A stretch of DNA of 49,443 nucleotides, from NCBI GenBank assembly GCA_002633005.1, contig NMRA01000855.1, forward strand, positions 70,472-119,914, written 5' to 3'. Positions 1-9,880 of the stretch are shown in pieces. How positions within the stretch are numbered: position 1 is the first letter of the stretch; the number at the start of each line of letters is the position of its first letter. A program made the translations under genes and the position numbers. This DNA comes from Phoronis australis. Taxonomy: Eukaryota > Phoronida > Phoronidae. The notes below the pieces were generated by a model, which ran no database searches, was not told the DNA's origin, and worked only from the letters and a program-made list of their open reading frames with translations.

Positions 1-325
1 ATATTTTTATTCAAGAGTTCAAGTTTTCCTATTGACGATGGCGATTCAGCGACGCATCAGTCGGCAAGTTTTCGCCCTGTGATGAGCACAATTTTTTGAA
101 AAATTATCGTAATTTAACAACGGAAGTTCATAGCAATGCACCACAATTTTGTAGAAAGACTGTCATAGGCTAAAAATACGTCACAGAGCGTAAATTTTAT
201 GAATCCTAGCATCCGATTTTACCCGTTTGGGACTGAAACCGGCTTTCAACTGCCGTAGGCTACAATAAGAATCCCCTCCCCGTGAAATTGAATTTTTCTA
301 AGCGTTTATTAGAGCCAATACAGTA
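1..325 (+). mobile_element. Right half of a terminal-inverted-repeat DNA element (cut by window edge)
   Basis: This stretch aligns base for base, with substitutions and small gaps, to 42446-42757, the right half of the complete element at 41661-42757. It ends in a decayed copy of the terminal repeat (aatacagta at about 317-325 for aatacggta). The left half lies outside the window. It has no coding capacity. It sits downstream of the stop codon of the R3H gene. Confidence 0.75.
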
Positions 326-904
326 TACAGATTTCCACCAAGGCTAGGTGATGCTATGAAATTATTCTTTGTTGCATTAGTAACTGGTCTTGGCTAATTA
401 TCATTTTATGGCCTGGTCATCCATTCAGCCAAAAGTAAATCTAGAGGTGGCTTATCAGCCAATTTTTCACGCCTGCTGACTCACAATAGAAGCCTGATAA
501 GAGTGAAGATGGATAAATGGGGTGTTCCTACAGTTTCTTGTGTTAGTGGATGTGTTCATGACATGTAATTTGACCAAGCAATCACAGAGATAAGGAATTA
601 GCATGCAAGTTCCACTTTAAAAGGCTAAGAACAGAAATTTGGTATTAGGTTCTCACTTCACAATTGCTGAAAAAGGGTTTAGCCATGTAATTATGAGTGC
701 AATGCACTCTAAAAACAATCTATAACAATTGTCTAAGTAACTAGCAGTCATGCGCATATTCTTAGGGACTTTCCAGGTTAGCTAAAATGAGATGAAATAT
801 TTCAGAAACTGTTGTGTGGAGTGTTAAGATTACAGTTCTGTGTTTAAAGACACTTTGATGAAATAGACCCCAGATGTGGTCATACAGCAAAACTTTGTCA
901 ACTG
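326..904. other. Non-coding stretch, downstream of the R3H gene
   Basis: This should hold the 3' UTR and flank of the minus-strand R3H gene. I see no convincing poly(A) signal (the nearest minus-strand AATAAA is at about 305-310, inside the transposon) and no further exon that I can defend. Confidence 0.4.
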
Positions 905-1027
905 TCAACAAGCTGTCCCCACCTTTGACATGTCAATGCCGCAGCTGGTTGCGTACTGCATGATCTGAGCAGCTTTTTCCTTACTCTCTCTGCTGCTGGG
1001 TGGCACAGCATATACAGTCAACTTCCG
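905..1027 (-). CDS. R3H gene, last exon (end of the R3H domain)
   Basis: 123 nt. Acceptor cttttgtag, then RKLTVYAVPPSSRESKEK, QIMQYATSCGIDMSK, VGTAC and TGA. The first six residues complete the R3H fold. A possible donor AAG/gtgggg (exon end 923) would let the gene continue; I prefer the stop. Confidence 0.65.
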   Translation of the reverse strand, partial: RKLTVYAVPPSSRESKEKAAQIMQYATSCGIDMSKVGTAC

Positions 1028-4000
1028 CTACAAAAGAATTACAAAAAATTACCACTTAACAGCACTCATCACTCACTCACTAATGATAGGAGAAACTGAC
1101 AAAACATAACCTCATTTATGGAAATGCAACATAGATGTGAGTTGAAAAAGACAAAACAGATAATTGTATAATTCTACAACTGAGCTCACCACTTAAAACT
1201 GGATGCAGGAACAATCCACATGGATTTTAAATTTGGAATGGCACTAGCCATGAACTAGTAGTGACCTCTTTTGCTCTTCTGAGTAGATCCAGTAACTGAC
1301 CTGCAGTCATCAATGCAGAAAAGAGACATAGTGGAACCAGAGTCAAAATTAGTTATAATGAACAGCACTAATGCGGTCACATGGCTACAATGGAGAAATT
1401 CTTGATTGGCTGCCCAAACATGACAAAACACTTACAAGATGGAAAATGAGATATCGCAGAACGATCAGTCCACATTGCACTAATTGAGTGCAACATGGAC
1501 ACACAACTACTGAAAAGAGACCAAACCTATGTTTGTTGCTTACTTTCTTAACTCCGGAACTTTTTGAAGTAAGAGACTTCTTGCGGGCTTGCTCGTGTAT
1601 GTACGACCGCTTTTCTCTTGAGACAGATGCTGGGAATTCAAGCACTGCTTTGGCATTGTCCTGGGAGTTTTGCTGACAAAGAAAATTACACAGGAACATT
1701 TTTGAATTAAGTAAACATTCACTTTTCAGAGATAGAAAGTAATACAACTTGCACCAGCAGCAAAAATGCTTGTAATGTGAATCAGGGCTTGGAATGACCA
1801 ATTACGAAAAAGAGGAAAATTTTCCAGGTGATGTGTTGTTCTACAAATAAATAGGCTTATGTGATACAAATATTTCTGTGTTGTAAAATTTAACTGCAGG
1901 AAAAGTTTGTTTGCATGAATAAAGTAAAAATAATGATAAAAAAGAGAAGACTGTAAATCAAATAAGAGTAAATTGAAACCAAAACACAGAGAAATGTATC
2001 TTAAAAGCGGAAAATTCCAAGCCTTGTGAAAATAGTTGTGAGTGTCACTCTTGCAGGTAGAATGAGTTACCCAAAGCTGATGGTGTTTCCACTTACCAGG
2101 CAGCTTAATTCCAGAGACACACATCGGCATATGATAAAGACCTTTGCATTCAATGATTAATCGATCACTACTGTAGCAGTCAGTAAATGTGCTTTGATAT
2201 CAGTTTCACTTTACAAGTGATTTGAGTGGTGAACAAACAAACTGCCAGTGAGTGAAAATTCAGGCCAACGCGGACAGCATGTTTGACAAGCTAAAACCCT
2301 AGTATTTTTGTCACTGCAAACCTTCTAGCGTTTGTGCTACACATGTAAACTTGCCAAGTTTATGACTTTAGCTGAATGAAGACAACAATACGTATAAGAG
2401 ATGCAAAACCACCCACATTTAGAATACTTTCAACTTCAGTAACAATGGACTTGTAAGAAATTTTCCACATTGACATGAAACAAGACCCGTCTTCATTCCG
2501 AAATCATCAACAAAAGTTTACACAATACTGAGCAACACAGTTCATAAAGGCGTCATAAGTTTCTAGTGAAAAGGGGAGAACACACCTACTAATGAACCTC
2601 GTGATAGCTTACAGGCCAGCATATAACGCTGAAGCACATTTTGATTGTCAAAACAGTACTCTAATCATCCACTTACTTAACACAAAACAGTACTCTAATC
2701 ATCCACTTACTTAACACAAAACGGTACTCTAATCATCCACTTACTTAACACAAAACGGAACTCTAATCATTCACTTACTTAACACAAAACGGTACTCTAA
2801 TCATCCACTTACTTAACACAAAACGGTACTCTAATCATTCACTTACTTAACACAAAACAGTACTCTAATCATCCACTTACTTACCACAAAACGGTACTCT
2901 AATCATCCACTTACTTAACACAAAACGGTACTCTAATCATCCACTTACTTAACACAAAACGGTACTCTAATCATCCACTTACTTAACACAAAACGGTACT
3001 CTAATCATCCACTTACTTAACACAAAACGGTACTCTAATCATCCACTTACTTAACACAAAACGGTACTCTAATCATCCACTTACTTAACACAAAACGGTA
3101 CTCTAATCATCCACTTACTTAACACAAAACGGTACTCTAATCATCCACTTACTTAACACAAAACGGTACTCTAATCATCCACTTACTTAACACAAAACGG
3201 TACTCTAATCATCCACTTACTTAACACAAAACGGTACTCTAATCATCCACTTACTTAACACAAAACGGTACTCTAATCATCCACTTACTTAACACAAAAC
3301 GGTACTCTAATCATCCACTTACTTAACACAAAACGGTACTCTAATCATCCACTTACTTAACACAAAATGGTATTCTAATCATCCACTTACTTACACAAAA
3401 TGGTACTCTAATCATTCACTTGCTTAACACAAAACAGTACTCTAATCATCCACTTACTTAGCACAAAACGGTATTCTAATCATCCACTTACTTAGCACAA
3501 AAATAACTGCCAGAATATGTAATTTATTCTCTTTTTCAGACTGATTACCTTGCTACAAATCATGGAAATTTTTATTATTAAATGTTGTTTTATGACATCT
3601 ACACACCAAAAATCACGTTAGTACTACTGTGCAGTAATTCACTTATTTTGCACAAAAATAATTCCCAAAATTGTCATTTTCCATTGCATTTTTCAAAGTC
3701 TATACAAATAACGAAATATTTTAAGAGTTGTTTTACGCTTTACAGACTTAGGTTTTCTTGTTGAGCATGTTGTGTCCCAATAGGTAAAGAATTGTCATAG
3801 TAACAGATTAAAAATGTCTTAAATCTTTATTTTTGCCGAGAAATTTGAGAAAATAGAATTTCAGCTGTCGGCTATAGTGTGTGTTAAGTAGACGAATGGT
3901 TACGGTAGATTCTCCCAAAATGTATCGTGAACAAATTCTGCGAGGGTCAAGCCAGCTAACCTTGACATTTTAGCTTTACGGTAAAATGTTTGTCATGCCT

Positions 4001-5173
4001 CATACATGCATGTATACTCAGTCCCATGCATCAATATGTGAAACTGGGTCTACGAAGGGCCTCAGGTACACCTAGACTTAAGCCCACTTTAGCAACATCA
4101 AGTAACAACATGATTGCTCATAAATGAAGCTTGACCAGATAGAAGTGTATTCGTAAGTACAGTATGGGCAGGTAAAAGATGCGTAAAAAGCCACTTGAGG
4201 ACAAGTGCACGAGGCTTTTACACAAAAAGTCTGTCTGCGTCCATTATGTCATGGAAAGTTAAGCACACGCACCTATGCTCAAAACAGTTATCAATTTTTT
4301 CAAACACGTTGTAGACAAGCACACACACATCCACGGTATGTGTTTTTCGTCTGCAGTAAAGAAGGCAATTTCCCACAATGCATTATACACATGACAGCTC
4401 CCCCTATCAGTAATGAGGCCAATGACATACTTTGAACCAGTTGAGTAAGTTCATCAGCTGTATATGACTACCATCCCAGTGCAGAGTAACAGAAACCTCA
4501 TTGTTATCCAAGTTTCTCGATTCCCAGTGAACAGGGTAACCTAAAAATTAAAAAATACAATATCAAGTGATGAATATTAGTATTCATTAACTAAGGTGAA
4601 GTACCCAAGGCAGAAAAATTATAATCCAAAAACATTCTCATAAAAATTTTAACTTTTCTCATTAATTTTCGTAAATATAGGTAGCTTTTGGTAAAATATT
4701 ACATGTTTAGAAGACCTGGTTTAAGGTTAGGAATCATTCTGTCAAAATGGCACCAGTGTTCTCCAAAATAGAAAATTAAAACTCAACTGGAATACCAAAA
4801 TTCTTGTACGTACTCAAAAGTCCACCTCCATACTGTGGGGAGTTTGTGTGTTAAGTTTTGGAATAAATGTATTGAACTGGTATCAAAAGCACAAAATCTC
4901 CTAATTTCCCAATCCTTCAAACTGATTGCATAGGTTTCAAACTCAATATAAAACATTACAAACTCTAGGGGATGACTCATGAAGTTCCAATCTAGTCTGC
5001 ATCACCTTGGGTCTACCTAAAATCCGTGAAGCTTCAAAAGTACAGCATCCACGTCCAGGCATGCAGTTGCTTATAAAGGTCAATAAATAAACCTACTTGG
5101 TGTGGTTGGCTTTTTTCCTTTATATCGCACTTTGTCCATAAGCCCTTTTTCCTCCGTGGCAGGACCTCTGACT
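905..5173 (-). CDS. R3H-domain protein, five coding exons (start uncertain)
   Basis: Exons 5173-5097, 4540-4431, 2170-2071, 1672-1544 and 1027-905 join into one reading frame ending in TGA at 907-905. The fourth and fifth exons form an R3H domain: a hydrophobic LEFPASVS start, the invariant Arg-x3-His in KRSYIHEQA, the SKSSGVKK turn and the closing RKLTVY strand. R3H domains bind single-stranded nucleic acid, so I infer an RNA- or DNA-binding protein. I do not recognise the part before the R3H (it includes PVHWESRNLDNN and LHWDGSHIQLMNLL). The first in-frame ATG is in the first listed exon (MDKVRYKGKKPTTP), giving about 165 residues. The frame is also open upstream of it, so another exon may exist. 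One junction is weak: exon 2 has a good phase-0 donor after AAA (4431), but exon 3 needs phase 2. That phase is available from the poorer donor CTG/gttcaa (exon end 4438), or from an exon I missed. The 34-bp minisatellite lies in this intron. Confidence 0.6.
1544..1672 (-). CDS. R3H gene, exon 4 (first part of the R3H domain)
   Basis: 129 nt, 43 codons, phase 0 at both ends. Acceptor tttgtcag, donor AAA/gtaagc. It contains VLEFPASVSREKRSYIHEQA and the basic KKSLTSKSSGVKK. The Arg-x3-His signature is R-S-Y-I-H. Confidence 0.75.
2071..2170 (-). CDS. R3H gene, exon 3
   Basis: About 100 nt, encoding SDRLIIECKGLYHMPMCVSG and then IKLPGKWKHHQLW. The donor TGG/gtaact keeps the frame into exon 4. 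A stronger-looking donor, CTG/gtaagt, lies 23 nt earlier but would lead to a stop in exon 4. Acceptor ctgctacag. Confidence 0.55.
2653..3500. repeat. 34-bp minisatellite, about 25 copies
   Basis: Head-to-tail copies of a 34-bp unit beginning acggtactctaatcatcc and ending cttacttaacacaaa. About 14 central copies (about 2889-3360) are nearly identical, while units at both ends carry substitutions and small deletions. A single unit-like sequence persists just outside, near 3636-3665 (ttcacttattttgcacaaaa), which may be the ancestral unit. The array lies in an intron of the R3H gene. Confidence 0.97.
3501..4430. other. Remaining intron of the R3H gene
   Basis: Apart from the solitary minisatellite-like unit near 3640, I see no exon with both borders and no repeat. 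An additional small exon here would resolve the phase problem between exons 2 and 3. Confidence 0.4.
4431..4540 (-). CDS. R3H gene, exon 2
   Basis: 110 nt: two bases completing Ser, then 36 codons from YPVHWESRNLDNNEVS to LLNWFK. Acceptor aatttttag, donor AAA/gtatgt. The other two frames are closed by stops, which supports this frame. The true 3' end may instead be 4438 (see the gene entry). Confidence 0.6.
5097..5173 (-). CDS. R3H gene, exon 1 of those seen
   Basis: 77 nt, encoding VRGPATEEKGLMDKVRYKG and so on, then a split Ser codon. Acceptor catcttcag, donor A/gtaggt in phase 1, which fits exon 2 exactly. The possible start Met is in the run GLMDKV. The acceptor lies at the edge of a repeat. 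Confidence 0.6.
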
Positions 5174-5181
5174 CTGAAGAT

Positions 5182-5410
5182 GAAGAGGTAAACATAAAAA
5201 ACTAAAATTGCGACTAGGGGCCACAGCAGCAGATGGATAAATCCAAAACTCATAATCTGTTGTCAAATTCATAGGAACAAATCGGCCAAATCTCAATTCG
5301 GCAAGGTTTTAGGAGTCACAGCAGTTGACGCCAAACAACCGATACACAGACACTGAGAAATGGTGACAACGCACACACATGCACATATGTAAGTATGTGG
5401 GCGCATAAAA
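5182..5410 (+). mobile_element. 3' fragment of the CTCF-motif repeat family
   Basis: It matches the last about 225 bp of the copy at 18980-20580: gaggtaaacataaaaaac, a decayed core (cgactaggggccac at 5211-5224), taggagtcacagcag, and the terminal stem-loop ending tatgtgggcgcataa. It lies just upstream (minus sense) of R3H exon 1 and supplies part of that exon's acceptor region. Confidence 0.75.
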
Positions 5411-5828
5411 ATGGGCAAAAGTTACAGCTACAGTTAGTTCTTAATTGACATCAGTTTCACTATCATCTTGTACCAATGCATTTCCAGCATATATCTCTAT
5501 CATGTTTCATCAACATTTGACAGATTGGAATTTCTCTTCAAATACTAACAGCCTACAGGAGGACTCACAGACATAGGCAAATTCGACCGAAAATCTAGTA
5601 CTGGTGGTGGTGCATTCCTGCCACATCAATGTGGAAAATTTCATCATGATTTGTCAAGGGGTTTATGGCAGACAAGCAAAAACTTAACATCCAACCCGTG
5701 GATAAAGATCCACAGACAATGGATGGATAAAATGTGCCACATAACGTGGAATTGTCGTGAGGATTGACAGGGACCTCAGGGGTCTCACGCTCCACTGGCT
5801 TATCTACACTAATATGAAAAGGCTATGT

Positions 5829-6278
5829 CAAGGTACCTAAACTAGACGGTTAACGGACTCATAAACACGATCACGGACACATGAACACGACTCACGGACC
5901 AGCAAACACCGTCCACTGACTCACAAACACGGGAACGGACTCACAAAACATGATCCATTCACCCAAATACACGGGACATGGACTCACATTCATGAAGAAA
6001 CACGGTTAACGGACCGCCAAACACGGTTTACGGACAAAATGTAGATGTCAGCTGACCCAGGAAGCCGATGAGTCTGTGACCCGTGTTTGTCGGTCAGTTA
6101 ACCGTGTTTCCTCGTGAACATGAGTACGTGTCCTGTGTATTTGGGTGAATGGATCGCGTTTTGCGAGTCCGTTCCCGTGTTTGTGAGTCAGTGGACGGTG
6201 TTTGCAGGTCCGTGAGTCGTATTCATGCGTCCGTAACCGTGTTCATGAGTCCGTTAACCGTGTAGTTTAGGTACCTTG
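5829..6278. mobile_element. Foldback (long inverted repeat) element, intact copy
   Basis: Two arms of about 215 bp, starting caaggtacctaaact and ending agtttaggtaccttg, are inverted copies of each other. Each arm is built from degenerate short repeats such as cggactcacaaacacg. A unique centre of about 50 bp contains gatgtcagctgacccagg. No open reading frame of substance. This matches the architecture of foldback or large MITE elements; a second, truncated copy is at 9459-9880. Confidence 0.85.
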
Positions 6279-7812
6279 TATGTCCAGTAACCTGTTGTGG
6301 GTCATAAAAGAGATTATGATACCTGCAGTTGTTGATCACATTGGTGTAGACTCACAAGAGAAATTAAAAATTACTCTTATAATCCTTGCTTCAAAAGACT
6401 TAAAAAGAGAGGAGCGGCGCAGGAATCGGATTCAGTTGTGATGACCGCATTGTCCGGTGCGAGCAAGACTCAATTAAGTGTAATTACCCAACCATAAACT
6501 GTAGTAAACATCTCTGCCTGTACATACTGGCGAATTTTCAAAATGCATTGATTAATAGTTTTCGATAACGAACACAACAGCGGTTAAATTCAGCTGGAAA
6601 AAAACAACCACATAAGGTTTTCAATTTTTAAAAATCGATGAACTAATTAGCTAAAAACTACAAACATTTGGTACGAATGAAGATAAATGACCGTGCGTAT
6701 TGAAAAAAAACCTTATTCACCCAGTCGCCATTTTCATAATGAACCTCTTTTTGCATCTGAGCCATAAATATTACGAGGCACGCAAAAAAATCATGCTTTG
6801 CGCCATGTTTAAGTGAAGAATGCATTGTTTTTAAAACCTAAAAAGAGGCTCACTTTTAAAATGGCAACTGCGTGAATCTTGGTAGATTTACAAACGTTGA
6901 TCAGAGTTAACAATATGACATGAATTATTCTTTTAGTACTCTTTGAAACTCATTTAACCAGATTTTTGACTAGGAAACAGATGTGTTTAACTTGTGTCTA
7001 GAGATTTCAAATCTTCAGTTTGGTTATCACCATATTTGCACTTTTGCATCCATATTTTATGGTTTGAGTTCTTAAACTTGAACTAATGACACATGTATTT
7101 TTGTTTGCTGAGAAATGTTTAGTGTAGCTGTAATTTGGAAAGTTCATTGATAGGTTCACAATTAAATAAACTAATTAAGATTCACTGGCTGCCGATCAAA
7201 AATGTCTACCACTCTTTTGGTACTTCAAGTTTAAAAAGAAAATTAAAAGATATCAACCCGTTCCCAGTACGAAATTAAACAAGTAGGCAGTAGTATTAAA
7301 AATGAAATAACGAAAACCGGTATGAAACATATTTAAAACCATTGTTCCTTTTGGGAAGTGGCCCTTGGTCAAGATAAACACAAATTAACTTTTTTTAGTC
7401 ATTTTGTAATATTTAAAATGTACCAAGTTAAAACTACTCTCATAGTTGCAGGCTGTAACTCTGTGCAAATGCCAGAGAAAACTAATTTGGGTGTAATAAC
7501 AACCATCACTGTTGAGACAGTAGTGCAAGGTACGGTATACCTTTCCACTTAGCTCAGATCTCCATCAATACAAAGGGCGACCTGAATAGGCATCATAAAA
7601 GTTGTCTGGGGCTAAGGGAATCTGAGCTGTGACCAGTGTAAGTGAGAAATTCTTCGCATGTTTAAAAGGATAAAAACACGATTTTGGCTTATTAACATCG
7701 TGAAAACAACCACCACCTTGTTGTTTGAAAGAAAATGATGCTCTGCCTGAACCCGGCCCTGAACAAACTTCACTGAGAATGAATGTTTTGACCAAAATTT
7801 GAAATTACTTAC
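6279..7812. other. Intron or intergenic stretch with a hairpin repeat
   Basis: It contains an imperfect inverted repeat at 6716-6876: arms ttcacccagtcgccatttt... and ...aaaatggcaactgcgtgaa, both including cctctttttg / aaaaagagg. That is the size of a small MITE. I see no coding exon otherwise. Confidence 0.5.
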
Positions 7813-8030
7813 CAAAGTTTGGTAAATGGCGGGGCCAACGGGACCTACGCTTTAGGCGAGTTACACAGCAGCCATAATAGCCATATCCTATCTGTGTCAC
7901 AGAGTGCGAGTTATTACTCTTGTCACATGGACGTGGAACGCCAATGTTGCATTAGCTGCTTAGCAGGCAGCAAAACGAGAGGTCGGTCGTTATTCAGTGA
8001 TTATAGTTATCTAAAGTAGGGTCCATATAT
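7813..8030 (-). promoter_or_regulatory. Candidate untranslated first exon / promoter of the R3H gene
   Basis: On the minus strand a GC-richer, CpG-bearing stretch ends in a strong donor TTTG/gtaagt at 7813. It contains two short ATG frames that stop quickly (ATG GCT ATT ATG GCT GCT GTG TAA), so it would be non-coding. Position and donor fit a first exon spliced to 5173. The start of transcription is not determinable from the sequence. Confidence 0.3.
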
Positions 8031-9093
8031 AATGACATCTAACTAGTGCCGAAACTTTCTTCACTTTATTCAGTACGCCTAGCCCTAAATGTACCCTACC
8101 AGTCGTGTGTCATAGGCCTACTGTCAAGTAGCCTAGTAGGCCGTAAGTGTAGCAAGGCCTACTACTGGGCTTCGACAGACGACAGTCCCGCCGTTGCCTA
8201 ACCGTCACATAGCCGGTCCAACAGAACATCTTAGGCATTTTAAAAGCTCATTTGACATCAGTTGAATGCTATGAATACGATTAAGAGAGAACCTGAATAC
8301 TGATGACTCGCTTTCCTGACTCATAGGCCTACTTACGAACACGTTCGGTCACCAAATTTCAATTCAGCGTCAGCACGTGTAAGACAGGCAAGAGTGGTTG
8401 CGCTACATGGACCTATGCCTATGGGTTGACAACGCTACACGCGGGTTACCGGAGATTTCCGATAAAATGCCCAAACCACAAATCGCACATGAAGAAGGAA
8501 GAAAGCGCTCCGGTCGGCACCGACACGTGTCGAAGATCAAAAACTGAGAGATTTTCCGAATGGCGCTATAAAGTAGTCTTTTATTACTGAAAAAACGACT
8601 TGAGTAAAATAGTGTTGCATAGGGTGCTTTATCAGATATGTCTGGTAGGCTATGCTCATTCAAAGGCTGATTTGATCCGAAAATATTTGAGATATTCCGG
8701 TGGCGGTTTGATACGACAAGGCCCTTACTAGTAGGACCAAAGAAAAATGTCATAATTCAAATTCAAATTCTACCAAGTTCAGAAAATAACTATAACTTCT
8801 AACTTTAGCCTACTGAGTTAAATTTTATAGTCTTGAAGGTATTTGTGGGAAGCACAGGCTTGTCGATCTAGACAAGTGTAGTGGGCATACGAAAATTTCT
8901 ATTCCCCAAACTATGGTTTTTGCACAGGCAAATCCACAACTAAATGAGAAAATAAAAACTGATTCTATATTTTGAAAAAAAATTGTATTTATTTTTAGCA
9001 TACAGGTTTTGCCAGATGTGTTTCGAGTGTAAAATAGCGTGTCGGGTATGGCTGGTGCCGTGTGTTGGAAAATATACTGTCTTCATGACACTG
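8031..9093. other. Intergenic stretch
   Basis: Locally raised CpG content up to about 8500, as expected near a promoter, then AT-rich sequence. A 116-codon minus-strand open frame (8753-8403) has no recognisable domain and no splice context that I trust. Confidence 0.4.
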
Positions 9094-9378
9094 CATTAGA
9101 GCCAAGCTCAACAAGTTGGTTTGTTACAACCAAGCATGACCTCAAGCAATATAATAATGATCTCCCACTTCTTTCAAAATCAACAAAACAATTTTAATCC
9201 GAGTAAGTGATAATTAAGTTGAAACCAGCTGTAGAGCATAAGTGGTCTAAACCGAAAGTTTGTTTCTTTTCAAAACCTGTAAAACAATCATGTAAAAAAT
9301 TATTGCCCAACTTCTGAACTTTATGAAAGATTCAGTTTTATTGTTAACAAAAGAAGATTTAATACTTTCGTTTTGGAC
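9094..9378 (+). repeat. Dispersed 285-bp repeat, copy 1
   Basis: Nearly identical to 18112-18388 in the same orientation, from attagagc..tcaacaagttggttt to aatactttcgttttggac, with scattered substitutions and a few small indels. No clear terminal inverted repeats and no coding potential. Confidence 0.9.
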
Positions 9379-9650
9379 TGGCATGTATGCGGGTGTACAC
9401 ATGTGTGCGTTTTCATTCTTTTAAATCCAGTACACACCGACCTTAAGTTCCCTATAGCAAGGTACCTAAACTACACGGTCAAGGGACTCATAAACACGAG
9501 GCACTTTCATTGTGGATTGATGGACTGGCATGTATGCGGGTGTACACATGTGTGCGTTTTCATTCTTTTAAATCCAGTACACACCGACCTTAAGTTCCCT
9601 ATAGCAAGGTACCTAAACTACACGGTCAAGGGACTCATAAACACGAGGCA
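9374..9650 (+). repeat. Tandem duplication with 147-bp period
   Basis: 9374-9503 and 9521-9650 are essentially identical (tggactggcatgtatgcggg ... aaacacgaggcac), separated by 17 bp. Each copy includes the left tip of the foldback element (aaggtacctaaact), so the duplication happened after insertion of that element. Confidence 0.9.
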
Positions 9651-9880
9651 CGGACGCATGAACACGACTCACGGACCTGCAAACACCGTCCACTGACTCA
9701 CAATCACGGGAACGGCCTCAGAAAACACGATCCATTCACCCAAATACACGGGACACGGATTCATATTCACGAGGAAACACGGTTAACGGACCGTCAAACA
9801 CGGGTCACAGACTCATCGGCTTCCTGGGTCAGCTGACATCTCCATTTTGTCTTTGACCCGTGTTTGGCGGTAGTCTCCTG
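9459..9880. mobile_element. Foldback element, truncated copy
   Basis: One full arm like that at 5829 (with the tip duplicated, see 9374-9650), the unique centre and only the first about 20 bp of the second arm, ending near gtgtttggcggtagt. The centre reads ggcttcctgggtcagctgac, which is inverted relative to the copy at 5829-6278. Confidence 0.85.

Noticed and set aside
2649-3500. The 34-bp array as a CRISPR
   Set aside because: Units are contiguous with no spacers and lie in an animal intron; it is a minisatellite.
5595-5795. 66-codon minus-strand open frame with VERETPEVPVNPHDNS
   Set aside because: It could precede R3H exon 1, but no donor in the required phase 2 was found and the rest of the frame looks random.
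8403-8753. 116-codon minus-strand open frame
   Set aside because: No recognisable domain, irregular composition and no splice or start context; probably chance in a CpG-richer patch.
9373-9696. 107-codon frame with a repeated MDWHVCGCTHVCVFILL segment
   Set aside because: The internal repeat is simply the 147-bp DNA duplication at a foldback element read in one frame.
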